Assembly (NCBI RefSeq): GCF_001020565.1
Contig: NZ_LDAS01000001.1
Location: 2,194,520 to 2,258,519 of the forward strand
Direction: 5' to 3'
Source: Maribacter thermophilus
Lineage (GTDB): Bacteria > Bacteroidota > Bacteroidia > Flavobacteriales > Flavobacteriaceae
Length of the DNA stretch: 64,000 nucleotides
The first letter of the stretch is position 1. Each line of letters starts with the position of its first letter. The notes beneath the pieces are model-generated. The model did no database searches. It was not told where the DNA came from and saw only the letters and a program-made list of their open reading frames with translations. Shown in pieces: positions 44,260-54,233 of this stretch. Both the position numbers and the translations under genes were made by a program.

Positions 44260-46854
44260 TTAAAACTGCTGACCAATAATGAAGTGTGTTTGCCATCCAC
44301 TGGGTCCTGTAGCACCGGTATTGTCTTCATCGAAGCCATAACCAAAATCAATACCCAGTAAACCAAATGCCGGCATAAAAATCCTAAGCCCCACTCCGGT
44401 CGATCGTTTTAATTGAAACGGATTAAACTCCTGAAAATTGTTGAACGCATTACCACCTTCTAAAAATGCAAGTCCGTAGATAGATGCAGATGGCTTAAGT
44501 GTCAACGGATATCTAAGTTCCATCGAAAACTTATTATAGATCAAACCACCTTCTTGTTGCCCTGTAATAGGATCTAATGGCGTTAGGGCCTGTTCGTCGT
44601 AACCACGTAACTGCACAACATCCCTACCATCTAAAGTAAAGTTTCCTAGACCATCACCACCTACAAAAAATCGCTCAAATGGCACATCTCCAATATCACT
44701 GTTGTAGCTTCCTAAAAATCCGAACTCGGCATTGGTTCTCAACACCAACTTGTCGACCAAGGTAGTATACCAATCTCCTTTGAACTTTATTTTATAATAC
44801 TCTAACAATTTAAACCTTTCTTGATCTATATCTTCCAACTCACTTGATTCGGAAGCAGATAGCCCTTCACTATACTGTTTTTCGGTCAATTCCTCACTTC
44901 TTTCTTTTAAAGAGGCAAAATCCTTATTACTAAAAAGCGAATATGGCGGAGTAAACTTGGCCGTTAATTCAAAAGTAGAACCTGTCATAGGAAATATTCT
45001 ACTTGGCCCTTGAGAACTCCTGGAAATACCTAGTGTATATGCCAATGAATTTGCCTTACCATTACCAAAGTTGAACAGTCCTATGTTATAATTTCTAAAA
45101 TCATACAATTGGTAACCAAGAGAATGGGATATCGTAAAATAATCATCGGGCCATTGCACTCTTTTTGCCAGACCCAAGGTTACACCGGTAATAGAAAATT
45201 GTTGATCTTTATTCACCTGTATGCTACCACTACTACTATATGAGGCGGCAAACTGTTGTGTTCTAGACATGTTTAAACTAAAACGAACAGGCTTTTTGCC
45301 TCCTAACCAAGGTTCAGAAAAGTTTAAGCTATACACCCTAAAGGTACGACTGGCCTGTACCCTAAGGGCAAAAGTCTGTCCATCTCCCATAGGTACCGGC
45401 TTGTAAGCCTCACCATTAAACAAGTTTTGAATAGAGAAGTTACTAAAAGATAGCCCTAGGGTACCAATAAAACCACCGCCACCATAGCCACCTTGTAATT
45501 CTATTTGACTGGACCCAGATTCTACCAAGCTCCAAGCCAAATCTACCGTACCTTCATTAGGATTGGCATTTAAAACATCTGGGGTAATCTGCTCTGCATC
45601 AAAAAAACCGAGTTGCCCTAATTCACGGATACTCCTAATAATATCCGACTTATTATATTTTTGCCCAGGGCGTGTTCGCAATTCCCTGAAAATAACGTGA
45701 TCGTTAGTCTTATCATTACCAGAAACGGTAACGTGATCCAAGAAAGTCTCCTTACCTTCTATAATTCTTATTTCAAAATTTATGGTATCATTTTCTGCAG
45801 ATACCTCTACCGGGTTGATAGTCGAAAACAAATACCCGTTGTTCTGATACAGACTGGTAATATCATTAGGATCTGGTTTGGTGTTATCGGCAATACGCTC
45901 CCTTAAAAGAACCCCGTTATAGGTTTCTCCTTTTTTGATTCCCAAAACCTGGTTTAGTTGACGATCGGTATATACCGTATTACCAACAAAATCTATATCA
46001 CCGAAATAATACTTATTGCCTTCCTCTACCTTTATTTTCAAGTTGATATTATTCTCATCTACTTTTACAACGGTATCAGAGATAATACGGGCGTCCCTAA
46101 ATCCGTTTTCGGCATATTTATCTATTAGAGAGCCTAAATCCTCTTCGTAATCATCCTTGATAAACTTGGATTTTTTCCAGAAACGACCAAATCTTTTCTT
46201 TTTAGTATTCTTAAGTGCCTTTCTAAGTTTTTTGTTCGACATCTGCTCATTGCCCTCGAACACTATATCTTTAATCTTTACCTTATCTCCTTTATTAATG
46301 TTCACAACCATACTTCTTGCATTGGTAGCAGAAGTATCCACCGCTGTGGTTATGCTTACCTTTGTGTTAAGGTACCCTTGTTTTTTGTATTTGTTGACAA
46401 GATAATTTTTGGTATTTGAGATAAGACTCTCTGTAATCTTTTTCCCTTTTTTCAGATCGGTATCGTCTATCAGCTCCTCAACCTTTCTTTCTTTTACCCC
46501 ATAAAAAGTAACGTTCGTCAACGTAGGACGCTCCACAATATTAAGCTCTAGAAAAACCTTGTCCCCCTCTATATTGGTAATATAAAAATCTATAGCGCTA
46601 AAGAGCTCTAGCCCCCATAATTTATTGATTACTTCACTGATTTTTTCTCCGGGCAAGGTAATTGGTTGCCCGACCCTTAAGCCCGTATAGGTTTTAACGG
46701 TTTGCTCGTTATAACTTTCCAGACCTACTACTTCAAGCCCCCCCAAGATGTATTTTTTTCCGTTTTCATAGGACATGTCCTGGGAAAAAACATTGGTTGC
46801 AATAAAAATTAATAGGATTGTAAATAATGGGTTCAAGGACATGAACTTGGTCAT
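44260..46854 (-). CDS. bamA: Outer-membrane assembly factor BamA
   Basis: 864 residues from ATG 46854, four bases after the uppS stop; the frame extends to 46887 but that would overlap uppS. The signal peptide is PLFTILLIFIATNVFSQ. Five POTRA domains fill about residues 25-420 (motifs such as GLRVGQPITLPGEKISE, NVTFYGVKERKVEELI, LRTRPGQKYNKSDIIRSIRELGQLGFFD). The 16-strand barrel follows, with the L6 motif as LRGYDEQAL and C-terminal FIIGQQF ending in Phe. BamA folds beta-barrels into the outer membrane. Its gene is just downstream of uppS and upstream of two skp-like genes. Confidence 0.95.
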   Translation of the reverse strand: MTKFMSLNPLFTILLIFIATNVFSQDMSYENGKKYILGGLEVVGLESYNEQTVKTYTGLRVGQPITLPGEKISEVINKLWGLELFSAIDFYITNIEGDKVFLELNIVERPTLTNVTFYGVKERKVEELIDDTDLKKGKKITESLISNTKNYLVNKYKKQGYLNTKVSITTAVDTSATNARSMVVNINKGDKVKIKDIVFEGNEQMSNKKLRKALKNTKKKRFGRFWKKSKFIKDDYEEDLGSLIDKYAENGFRDARIISDTVVKVDENNINLKIKVEEGNKYYFGDIDFVGNTVYTDRQLNQVLGIKKGETYNGVLLRERIADNTKPDPNDITSLYQNNGYLFSTINPVEVSAENDTINFEIRIIEGKETFLDHVTVSGNDKTNDHVIFRELRTRPGQKYNKSDIIRSIRELGQLGFFDAEQITPDVLNANPNEGTVDLAWSLVESGSSQIELQGGYGGGGFIGTLGLSFSNFSIQNLFNGEAYKPVPMGDGQTFALRVQASRTFRVYSLNFSEPWLGGKKPVRFSLNMSRTQQFAASYSSSGSIQVNKDQQFSITGVTLGLAKRVQWPDDYFTISHSLGYQLYDFRNYNIGLFNFGNGKANSLAYTLGISRSSQGPSRIFPMTGSTFELTAKFTPPYSLFSNKDFASLKERSEELTEKQYSEGLSASESSELEDIDQERFKLLEYYKIKFKGDWYTTLVDKLVLRTNAEFGFLGSYNSDIGDVPFERFFVGGDGLGNFTLDGRDVVQLRGYDEQALTPLDPITGQQEGGLIYNKFSMELRYPLTLKPSASIYGLAFLEGGNAFNNFQEFNPFQLKRSTGVGLRIFMPAFGLLGIDFGYGFDEDNTGATGPSGWQTHFIIGQQF

Positions 46855-46858
46855 ATCT

Positions 46859-47599
46859 TTAAGTGAGTTGTTCGCTAGTTTTTCCAAATCTTCGTTCTCT
46901 GTTCTGGTAATTTTTTATGGCCTCTACCAAATGATGCTCATTAAAATCGGGCCAAAATACATCAATAAAATATAATTCGGCATATGCTATCTGCCATAAT
47001 AAAAAATTGCTTATCCGATGCTCTCCGCTAGTACGTACAAGCAAGTCCACGTCTGGCAAATTTTGCGTGTAAAGATGGTTATTAATAATGGTTTCGTCAA
47101 TATTTTCAGGCGAAATTATATTATTTTTAACTTTGATAGCTATGGACTTAACTGCAGATTGTAGCTCTTCCCTAGCACCATAACTCAAGGCCAAAGTGAG
47201 GGTCATTCCTGTATTTTTCCCAGTTTTCCTCATCACCTCTTCCAATTCTTTTTGAGCCTTATCGGGCAATGCAGAAATATTACCGATGGTATTTAACCTT
47301 ATATTATTCTTATTAAAGGTCTTAAGCTCTTTTCTAAGGGAAGAAACCAACAAACGCATAAGGGTCTCCACTTCGTATTTTGGCCGGTTCCAATTTTCGG
47401 TAGAAAATGTATATAAAGTAAGGTACTCTATTCCTATTTTAACACAGTTCTCTACGGTAGACCTAACTGTTTTTACCCCATTTTCATGACCAAACACACG
47501 CATCTTCCCTCGTTGCTTCGCCCATCTTCCATTACCATCCATAATGATGGCCATGTGCTTTGGCAAGTTAATTGGCTCAATATCCTCTATTTTATTCAT
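46859..47599 (-). CDS. uppS: Isoprenyl transferase (undecaprenyl diphosphate synthase)
   Basis: 246 residues from ATG 47599, chosen because the longer frame to 47629 would overlap the upstream gene. The catalytic motif is MAIIMDGNGRWAKQRG with the essential Asp. Later marks are LTLYTFSTENWNRPKYEV, LTLALSYGAREELQ and LLVRTSGEHRISNFLLWQIAYAELYF. It builds the C55 lipid carrier for peptidoglycan and O-antigen. It lies between the DUF6089 gene and bamA on the same strand with very short gaps. Confidence 0.97.
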   Translation of the reverse strand: MNKIEDIEPINLPKHMAIIMDGNGRWAKQRGKMRVFGHENGVKTVRSTVENCVKIGIEYLTLYTFSTENWNRPKYEVETLMRLLVSSLRKELKTFNKNNIRLNTIGNISALPDKAQKELEEVMRKTGKNTGMTLTLALSYGAREELQSAVKSIAIKVKNNIISPENIDETIINNHLYTQNLPDVDLLVRTSGEHRISNFLLWQIAYAELYFIDVFWPDFNEHHLVEAIKNYQNRERRFGKTSEQLT

Positions 47600-47607
47600 T
47601 GATGTTT

Positions 47608-48294
47608 TTATTCGAAGCAATCGGAACATGGTTTTCTACCAAAGGTGTATGTCAATGTCACCCCAGAAAAAACGTACCAATCGTCACTAAAAATATTTCC
47701 AAAACTGAATTCTTCAAAATTGGAACCTACGGGATTACTGGCATCCAAGTTATCTGTAAAAGTATACCTTGCCCCTATTTCTGCCCCAAAAATAAGAAAC
47801 TGATTGATACGATACTTAAAACCTGCCGTCATTGGCACGGCAAAAGAACCGTCTCTTTGCCCTGTCTCTTGTAAAACACCTCCGTTAAAATATTCGAAAT
47901 CATACCTAAAATAAGTAACTCCGGTATAAAGATATGGGGTAAAGGCGGGCCCCAACTTATGCAAATTATATTCTACAAAATTAAACTCTAGACCCGCCGA
48001 GACTTCAAAAATGGAATTGTCCACCACGTAGCCCCTTTGTTGTCTCGAGGCCATATTCGACTTATTGTCATCGGCAGTAAACTTGCCGTACATGATACTA
48101 CCTCGCCAAGCGTATCTTTTACTCTTGTTCCATTTAAAAATACCACCAAAGGCAACATCGGAAGGCAAAATATAATTTGTCCTGCCCACATCACTGATAG
48201 TATTGGCCCCTCCGGCAAAAACACCTACCTCATAGGTTTGTGCATTTGCCCCAAAAAAAACGGACAAAAGAGCAAAAAAAACAAGTTTACGCAT
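47608..48294 (-). CDS. DUF6089 family outer-membrane protein
   Basis: 228 residues from ATG 48294. The signal peptide (KLVFFALLSVFFGANAQ) sits there; the frame continues upstream without one. The mature protein is a small beta-barrel: VGVFAGGANTISDVG, FGGIFKWNKSKRYAWRGSIM, GLEFNFVEYNLHKLG, GVTYFRYDF and FSGVTLTYTFGRKPCSDCFE. This is the DUF6089 pattern of Bacteroidota. Its function is unknown, but it is nearly always in this cluster with uppS and bamA. A short C-terminal CSDC motif is present. Confidence 0.87.
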   Translation of the reverse strand: MRKLVFFALLSVFFGANAQTYEVGVFAGGANTISDVGRTNYILPSDVAFGGIFKWNKSKRYAWRGSIMYGKFTADDNKSNMASRQQRGYVVDNSIFEVSAGLEFNFVEYNLHKLGPAFTPYLYTGVTYFRYDFEYFNGGVLQETGQRDGSFAVPMTAGFKYRINQFLIFGAEIGARYTFTDNLDASNPVGSNFEEFSFGNIFSDDWYVFSGVTLTYTFGRKPCSDCFE

Positions 48295-48403
48295 ATCTCT
48301 AAAGGTTTGTAATCCGATATGGCCACATATTTCAGCGCCACACAATAATTGAGTTCTCACAAGATAAACAGCTTTTGAAGGCATTTATTGTTTCAACAAA
48401 AGT

Positions 48404-49285
48404 TCAATTTCTTTTGTCCTCGCCCCACAATAATTTGTTTCTAAGTGTTTTTAAGAAACTTTCAGAGGTATATTCTATCATCTTTACGGTAAAGGGAGCC
48501 TTGGTAATAGTAATTTCCTGACCATTCTCTAAAGATGCAATTCTAGAATCCAATGACACCAAATGGTTTTCTTCCCTGCCCGAAACCCGTAACCTTATTT
48601 TGGTATCGTCGGAAATAACCAAGGGCCTCGCATTTAGGTTGTGGGGCGCAATGGGTGTTAGCACCAAAGATTTGGCAGTTGGCACTATGACCGGACCTCC
48701 ACAACTCAATGAATAGCCCGTAGAACCAGTTGGTGTAGAAATTATAAGGCCATCGGCCCAGTAAGACGTCAGATACTCATCGTTTAAATGGGTTTCAACG
48801 GTAATCATGGACGTGGTATCTTTTCTACTGACGGTAATCTCGTTCAAGGCAAAGTTAAGGTCGCCGAACTCAGTTTCCAGCGCATTGGCATGTATTTGCA
48901 CCAAACTTCTTTCTACAACGGTATAGGCACCGTGCACGAACTCTTGCACCACTTTTCTAACATCCTCTTTTTTAAAGGTCGACAAAAACCCAAGTCTACC
49001 GGTGTTTACCCCTACAATAGGAATACCTAAATCCTTTACAAATGTAGTTGCTCTTAATATGGTACCGTCGCCCCCAAAACTAACAAACATGTCAAAAGAA
49101 CTATCGAGCCCTTCTTTAGTGTTAAAAACAGGAAAAGTTAAAGCGTCCGCACTTTTTTGGTACAATAAGTAAAACTCTTCTTCAATAAAAACCTCGGCCG
49201 ACTCTTTCTTAAGTTCGTCCAAAAGCTCTATCACATACTCTATTGCGTTGTCTTGATACGTTTGACCGTAGATGGCTACCTTCAT
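48404..49285 (-). CDS. nadK: NAD kinase
   Basis: 293 residues from ATG 49285; an ATG three codons upstream overlaps the CBS gene by 8 bases. The GGDGT motif is clear in SFGGDGTILRATTF, and TGSTGYSLSCGGPVI marks the NAD-binding site. It phosphorylates NAD to NADP with ATP or polyphosphate. The gene sits one base after the CBS stop, in an operon with the DUF6089, uppS and bamA genes on the same strand. Confidence 0.95.
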   Translation of the reverse strand: MKVAIYGQTYQDNAIEYVIELLDELKKESAEVFIEEEFYLLYQKSADALTFPVFNTKEGLDSSFDMFVSFGGDGTILRATTFVKDLGIPIVGVNTGRLGFLSTFKKEDVRKVVQEFVHGAYTVVERSLVQIHANALETEFGDLNFALNEITVSRKDTTSMITVETHLNDEYLTSYWADGLIISTPTGSTGYSLSCGGPVIVPTAKSLVLTPIAPHNLNARPLVISDDTKIRLRVSGREENHLVSLDSRIASLENGQEITITKAPFTVKMIEYTSESFLKTLRNKLLWGEDKRN

Positions 49286-49286
49286 A

Positions 49287-49943
49287 TTAGACATTTAGGT
49301 ACTTATCCAAATAGTCCGACCTATTTTTTAGATCTTCCAAAAACTGATCGTCGCTATTTCCAAATATAATATGATAATTATAACGTCTAAAGGTCTGCAC
49401 CACCTTATCAAAATTAACGGTACTGATCTTAATGGTGACCTGCACTACATCATTCTGCATATCGGTTATAAAACCACCTATCAGTTTTGCATTGTTACTT
49501 TCTACTATTTGAGCAATTTCGCTGAACGAATAGTCTTTAATACCGGTAGCGACCACCAAGATATTACCTGGATCCGTAAAAAATGGGGTATCGATAAATA
49601 CGGCCACCACATCTGTAAGATCATAATAGCCCACAACTTCTTCGCCCTCTCCCAGAACCGGCACCAAATTTGCCTCGTTTCTAGCAAACACTTCCAGCAC
49701 ATCTAGCCAATTGGTGTCATTTCTCACAAAGAAAGCCTCAAGATCATATCTGTACTCATCTATTTTGGCCGTCGGTGAAATGACATCGATATCATTCTCG
49801 GAAAAGACCCCCAAAAACCTTCCCTTTTCAATAATAGCAATATGCGAGAAAGTATTTTCCTTGAAAAAGTCGAGCACCTTCTCAAAAGAATCCTGAACAT
49901 CGAAGACAGGTATGTTATGGATAATATGTTTTTGAATATACAT
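49287..49943 (-). CDS. CBS-domain protein
   Basis: 218 residues from ATG 49943 (MYIQKHIIHNIPVFDVQD); the frame extends nine codons upstream but the longer form adds an unlikely stretch. Two CBS motifs can be seen in the first 130 residues (FDVQDSFEKVLDFFKENTFSHIAII and RNDTNWLDVLEVFARNEANLVPVLG, each in pieces). The last 80 residues (GNILVVATGIKDYSFSEIAQIVE, VQVTIKISTVNFDKVVQTF) resemble an ACT-like fold. CBS pairs often bind adenine nucleotides. Its gene opens the nadK-uppS-bamA unit, so an adenylate-sensing role would be plausible. Confidence 0.85.
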   Translation of the reverse strand: MYIQKHIIHNIPVFDVQDSFEKVLDFFKENTFSHIAIIEKGRFLGVFSENDIDVISPTAKIDEYRYDLEAFFVRNDTNWLDVLEVFARNEANLVPVLGEGEEVVGYYDLTDVVAVFIDTPFFTDPGNILVVATGIKDYSFSEIAQIVESNNAKLIGGFITDMQNDVVQVTIKISTVNFDKVVQTFRRYNYHIIFGNSDDQFLEDLKNRSDYLDKYLNV

Positions 49944-50035
49944 AGACGAAATTATAACGCAAAATAACAATTAATAATATCAAAAGGCATGCCTAATTCG
50001 TATTTTTGAAGTCGTTTTAACCCAGAATCGATAAT

Positions 50036-50749
50036 ATGACGAAACTTAGCGTTAATGTAAACAAGATTGCCACCCTAAGAAATGCAAGGGGCGGCAATGT
50101 ACCCGATCTTTTACAAGTAGCAAAGGATATTGAAAGGTTTGGTGGCCAAGGTATCACCGTACACCCAAGACCAGATGAACGCCATATAAGGTACCAAGAC
50201 ACAAAAGACCTCAAGAAAATAGTAACGACAGAATTTAATATCGAAGGAAACCCCAACCCCAAATTCGTTGACTTGGTGTTGAGTGTAAAGCCAGAACAAG
50301 TAACCTTGGTGCCAGATGCCGTTGACGCCATTACATCAAATGCCGGATGGGACACTATTAAACACGCCGATTTTTTAAAGGATGTCATCGCCACATTCAA
50401 AAAAGCGGGTATCAGGACCTCCATTTTCGTAGATCCCAGTACAGATATGGTAGAAGGTGCCAAAGCTACGAATACCGACCGTATAGAATTATATACCGAA
50501 AGCTACGCCAAAGAATATCCCACAAACAAAGAGAAAGCCATAAAACCCTTTATAGAGGCCGCCATAAAAGCCAACGAACTAGGTTTGGGCATTAATGCAG
50601 GGCACGACTTAAGCCTTGACAATGTGGAATATTTTCACAAGAACATACCCGGACTGTTGGAGGTTTCCATCGGACATGCCTTAATATGCGAATCTATTTA
50701 TCTAGGGCTAGAGAATGTAATAAACATGTATTTGAACAAATTAAAATGA
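50036..50749 (+). CDS. pdxJ: Pyridoxine 5'-phosphate synthase
   Basis: 237 residues, normal. Motifs include [35 protein letters not shown], and [16 protein letters not shown] with [19 protein letters not shown]. PdxJ closes the pyridoxine ring from 1-deoxyxylulose 5-phosphate and 3-amino-2-oxopropyl phosphate. Its ATG lies 27 bases after TATTTTTG (50001-50008), an exact TAnnTTTG box. The alpha/beta hydrolase gene overlaps the stop by 4 bases. Confidence 0.97.
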   Translation: MTKLSVNVNKIATLRNARGGNVPDLLQVAKDIERFGGQGITVHPRPDERHIRYQDTKDLKKIVTTEFNIEGNPNPKFVDLVLSVKPEQVTLVPDAVDAITSNAGWDTIKHADFLKDVIATFKKAGIRTSIFVDPSTDMVEGAKATNTDRIELYTESYAKEYPTNKEKAIKPFIEAAIKANELGLGINAGHDLSLDNVEYFHKNIPGLLEVSIGHALICESIYLGLENVINMYLNKLK

Positions 50750-51528
50750 ATCGAATTTTATACTCGAATATCATCGGCTCTGGAAAGCCCCTTTGCATAC
50801 TTCATGGTTTTTTAGGAATGTCGGACAACTGGAAAACACTGGGGTCCGCCTATGCGGAAAATGGTTTTGAAGTACATTTAATAGATCAACGCAACCACGG
50901 CAGAAGTTTTCATTCTCCAGATTTTAACTACGATTTTCTTGTTAATGACCTCAACGATTACCTACTTGCCAAGAATATCGAAAGCACCTTTTTAATAGGC
51001 CATTCGATGGGAGGAAAAACAGCCATGCAATTCGCGTGTTCCTATCCCGAAAAAACACAAAAACTAATAGTGGCCGATATTGCCCCTAAATTTTATCCGC
51101 CGCACCACCACGATATCATCAATGCCCTTAACGCCCTTGATTTATCCGAATTAAAATCAAGAAGTAAAGCAGACGAACAACTACAACAATACTTGAGCGA
51201 TTTTGGCGTCCGTCAATTTTTATTAAAAAACCTATATAGGACAGAAGACAAGAAACTAGCTTTCAGGTTTAATTTGGATGTACTCAGCAACAAAATGGAA
51301 GAGGTAGGGGAAAACATCAACAGTACTGACCACTACAACGGCCCTACCCTATTTTTAAAAGGCAGTAAATCAGAATACATTACCGAAGCCGATATACCAG
51401 AAATAAAAAGACATTTTCCCAATGCCAAAATCGAGACTATCGACAATGCCAGTCATTGGCTGCATGCAGAGAACCCGACTCAATTTTTAGAAAAATCACT
51501 GAATTTTTTAAACAACGACCTGCCCTAA
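50746..51528 (+). CDS. Alpha/beta-fold hydrolase (YbfF-like esterase)
   Basis: 260 residues from ATG 50746, which overlaps the pdxJ stop in ATGA form; the frame runs upstream inside pdxJ but that part is not conserved. The oxyanion segment is [10 protein letters not shown], the nucleophile elbow GHSMGGKTA with Ser87, and the final His in [11 protein letters not shown]. This matches YbfF-type esterases. The natural substrate is unknown; coupling to pdxJ is common in flavobacteria. Confidence 0.9.
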   Translation: MNRILYSNIIGSGKPLCILHGFLGMSDNWKTLGSAYAENGFEVHLIDQRNHGRSFHSPDFNYDFLVNDLNDYLLAKNIESTFLIGHSMGGKTAMQFACSYPEKTQKLIVADIAPKFYPPHHHDIINALNALDLSELKSRSKADEQLQQYLSDFGVRQFLLKNLYRTEDKKLAFRFNLDVLSNKMEEVGENINSTDHYNGPTLFLKGSKSEYITEADIPEIKRHFPNAKIETIDNASHWLHAENPTQFLEKSLNFLNNDLP

Positions 51529-51600
51529 CACATACCGACTTATTTTTTTATCTTTAATAACAATCAAAATCTATCTATAAAACACCTAAACACACCCAAC

Positions 51601-51945
51601 ATGAAACTTATAATCAGAATACTACTAAGCGCATTGGCCGTTATACTTTTAGCGAACTTTTTACCCCATGTATCTGTTGACTCCTACATGACCGCCATAA
51701 TAGTAGCCATAGTCTTGAGTCTTCTAAACTTCTTGGTAAAACCCATTTTGGTGATACTAACACTTCCGGTCACCATTGTAACCTTTGGGTTGTTTTTGCT
51801 GATTATTAACGCCATACTCATATTATTGGCCGATAATTTAATCGATGGATTTAATGTTGACGGACTTTGGTGGGCCCTTCTTTTTAGCCTTCTATTGTCT
51901 TTTTTACAATCCATTCTGTTTTCTTTACTCAAAGAAGATGAATAA
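51601..51945 (+). CDS. Small four-helix membrane protein of the phage holin (YvlD) family
   Basis: 114 residues. Four hydrophobic helices are visible: IIRILLSALAVILLANFL, YMTAIIVAIVLSLLNFLV, ILVILTLPVTIVTFGLFLLI and LWWALLFSLLLSFLQSILFSL. The motif VKPILVILTLPVTIVTFGLF is typical of the family (PF04020), named phage holin family 4 but found widely in bacteria without phages. Its role is unclear, possibly in envelope stress response. It sits between the hydrolase and tig genes, with a small gap on each side. Confidence 0.9.
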   Translation: MKLIIRILLSALAVILLANFLPHVSVDSYMTAIIVAIVLSLLNFLVKPILVILTLPVTIVTFGLFLLIINAILILLADNLIDGFNVDGLWWALLFSLLLSFLQSILFSLLKEDE

Positions 51946-51983
51946 AAAGCAAGTTATTATTTGAAATTCAAGGCTTTAAAAAC

Positions 51984-52014
51984 TTGGTCAACATTATAAA
52001 ATAGAGTAATTTTG
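51984..52014 (+). promoter_or_regulatory. Promoter of the trigger factor gene
   Basis: TTG at 51984-51986, a 20-base spacer and TAATTTTG at 52007-52014 match the Bacteroidota consensus exactly. The leader before the ATG at 52057 would be about 35 bases. This is the clearest promoter in the window. Confidence 0.65.
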
Positions 52015-52056
52015 CATCCCATTTTTATATAAGTAATTTAAGTAGATACCGAAGGA

Positions 52057-53379
52057 ATGAATATTACAAAAGAGCAAATAGACGATTTAAACGCTGTTGT
52101 TAAAGTTGCTATTACCAAAGAGGACTATCAAGATAAAGTAGACACTATCCTTAAAGATTATAAGAAACAGGCCAATATACCCGGTTTCAGAAAAGGACAA
52201 GTGCCTATGGGTCTTATAAAAAAGCAGTACGGAAAAGCTGTTTTGGTAGACGAGGTAAACAAATTGTTACAGGACAACCTGAACAAGTACCTTACCGAAG
52301 AAAAATTAGATGTACTAGGAAACCCATTACCAAAACAAAGAGACGATTTTGATTGGGACAAAGAAGAACTTGATTTTGAATTTGAGTTGGGCCTAGCTCC
52401 TAATTTTGAGGTATCCCTTAAAACCAAAAAGCCCATTACCCACTACAAGATAGTTGCGGACAAAAAGATGATTACCGAACAAGTAGAGCGTATTCAAAAG
52501 CAATACGGAAAATTGGTAAGCAAGGATGCAATTGGCAAAAAGGACGAAGTTTCGGGTAAGTTCACCAATGAAGAGGAAGGTATAGACAACCAGACCTTGA
52601 TAGAGATGGACGGCCTTAAAAGCAAAAAAGCGATCGACAGCCTTGTAGGTAAAAAAGTAGGCGATGTTGTTACTTTAAAAACCAAAGGCTTGTTCAAAGA
52701 GGAGCACCTATTGTCCAGCGTATTGGGAATAGCCAAGGACAAAGCAGACAGTCTTGATACCGAAGTCACCTTCACCATTACCGAAATCAACGAAAGAGAG
52801 CCCGCCGAACTAAACCAAGAATTGTTCGACAAGCTTTTTGGCAAAGACGTTATTAAATCTGAAAAAGAGCTTAGAGACCGCATTGCCGAAGATTCTGAAA
52901 AACAATTCGAACAACAGGCCGATCAAAAATTGTTGAACGACGTAACGGAGTATTTTATAGAAAATACCAAATTTGACCTTCCAGCAGGATTTTTGACCAA
53001 GTGGATACAGATGACCGGTGAAAAAGAATTAACCGAGGAAGAGGCCAGCGAAGAATACAAGAAGTCTGAAAAGGGCTTGCGCTATCAACTTATAGAGGGC
53101 AAGATTATAAAGGACAACGACCTTCAGGTCCAGTTCGAGGAATTGAAGGAATTTGCTAAAGGATTCATAAAATCGCAGATGGCACAATTTGGCCAAATGG
53201 ACCCAAAAGAAGAAGAATTGGACAACATTGCGGCCCGTGTCTTAGGAAACCAAGACGAGGTTAGACGCCTATCTGAGCAGCTTATGAGCCAAAAACTATT
53301 GAACCTTTACAAAGAAAAGGCCAATCTTAAGACAAAAGAGGTTACTTACGAAAACTTCGTGAAAGAAGTTTACGGATAG
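52057..53379 (+). CDS. tig: Trigger factor
   Basis: 440 residues. The ribosome-binding signature is IPGFRKGQVPMGLIKKQYG in residues about 40-60. The PPIase-like middle domain is present with large inserts (from about 155), and the C-terminal arm region is rich in charged helices (KELRDRIAEDSEKQFEQQ). Trigger factor binds nascent chains at the ribosome exit and assists folding. tig, clpP and clpX in this order form a classical protein-quality-control group. A terminator lies between tig and clpP, so tig has its own end and clpP may be transcribed by read-through or from its own promoter. Confidence 0.95.
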   Translation: MNITKEQIDDLNAVVKVAITKEDYQDKVDTILKDYKKQANIPGFRKGQVPMGLIKKQYGKAVLVDEVNKLLQDNLNKYLTEEKLDVLGNPLPKQRDDFDWDKEELDFEFELGLAPNFEVSLKTKKPITHYKIVADKKMITEQVERIQKQYGKLVSKDAIGKKDEVSGKFTNEEEGIDNQTLIEMDGLKSKKAIDSLVGKKVGDVVTLKTKGLFKEEHLLSSVLGIAKDKADSLDTEVTFTITEINEREPAELNQELFDKLFGKDVIKSEKELRDRIAEDSEKQFEQQADQKLLNDVTEYFIENTKFDLPAGFLTKWIQMTGEKELTEEEASEEYKKSEKGLRYQLIEGKIIKDNDLQVQFEELKEFAKGFIKSQMAQFGQMDPKEEELDNIAARVLGNQDEVRRLSEQLMSQKLLNLYKEKANLKTKEVTYENFVKEVYG

Positions 53380-53408
53380 TATCCAAACAATAATTTAAGT
53401 ATCTTTAC

Positions 53409-53442
53409 GGTGCCGGAAATCTTTTTTTCGGCACCTTTTTTT
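53409..53442 (+). terminator. Terminator after tig
   Basis: Stem GGTGCCG (53409-53415) and CGGCACC (53429-53435) with a 13-base T-rich loop, followed by T7. It is 29 bases after the tig stop and 26 before clpP. Confidence 0.8.
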
Positions 53443-53468
53443 ACTACTTAAAAATCGTTTAGGAATTT

Positions 53469-54149
53469 ATGGATTACGGAAAAGAGTTCAAGAATTACGC
53501 CATAAAGCATCAAGGGATCAACAGCATGTACTATGACAAAATCATGAGTAGCATGTACCCTACAAACATGACACCGAATATAATTGAGGAAAGACAGCTC
53601 AATGCCATTGCCATGGATGTATTTTCTCGTTTGATGATGGATAGGATCATATTTTTAGGCACCGGAATAAATGATCAGGTCGCCAATATTGTTCAGGCTC
53701 AATTATTGTTTTTAGAAAGCGCCGATGCCTCTAAAGACATACAGATATATATTAATTCACCAGGAGGCAGTGTTTATGCCGGTTTAGGCATTTATGACAC
53801 CATGCAGTTCATAAAACCTGATGTAGCCACCATATGCACAGGCATGGCAGCCTCTATGGGAGCAGTACTTCTTTGTGCCGGAGAAAAAGGAAAACGCAGT
53901 GGACTTAGCCATTCTAGGGTAATGATCCACCAACCAATGGGAGGTGCACAAGGACAGGCTAGTGATATTGAGATTACGGCCAGAGAAATTCTAAAACTCA
54001 AGGAAGAACTCTACGAGATCATCTCTAAACACTCGGGACAACCTATAGAAAAAATCCATGAGGACAGTGACCGTGATTTCTGGATGAAGGCCGATGTAGC
54101 CAAAGAATATGGTATGATCGACGAAATTTTGGTTCGAGACAAAGAATAA
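53469..54149 (+). CDS. clpP: ATP-dependent Clp protease proteolytic subunit
   Basis: 226 residues, with about 25 extra N-terminal residues compared with the E. coli mature form. Catalytic Ser129 in [12 protein letters not shown] and His154 in [12 protein letters not shown]; the Asp is in the DRDFWM region. ClpP forms a 14-mer that degrades proteins unfolded by ClpX. clpX follows with 84 bases between. Confidence 0.97.
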   Translation: MDYGKEFKNYAIKHQGINSMYYDKIMSSMYPTNMTPNIIEERQLNAIAMDVFSRLMMDRIIFLGTGINDQVANIVQAQLLFLESADASKDIQIYINSPGGSVYAGLGIYDTMQFIKPDVATICTGMAASMGAVLLCAGEKGKRSGLSHSRVMIHQPMGGAQGQASDIEITAREILKLKEELYEIISKHSGQPIEKIHEDSDRDFWMKADVAKEYGMIDEILVRDKE

Positions 54150-54209
54150 CTTGTTCCAAAACCTAGAATTTTAGTATTTTTTTGAACCAAAGGCAACATA
54201 ACCACGTTG

Positions 54210-54217
54210 TACTTTTG
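54210..54217 (+). promoter_or_regulatory. Putative -7 box of clpX
   Basis: TACTTTTG matches TAnnTTTG and ends 16 bases before the ATG at 54234. A TTTG is present at 54181-54184, 25 bases upstream, slightly beyond the usual range. It could give clpX its own expression. Confidence 0.4.
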
Positions 54218-54233
54218 GACAGTTTATATAATT

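Noticed and set aside
51601-51945. Prophage remnant suggested by the phage holin family name.
   Set aside because: The family is widespread in bacterial genomes and no other phage gene is near.
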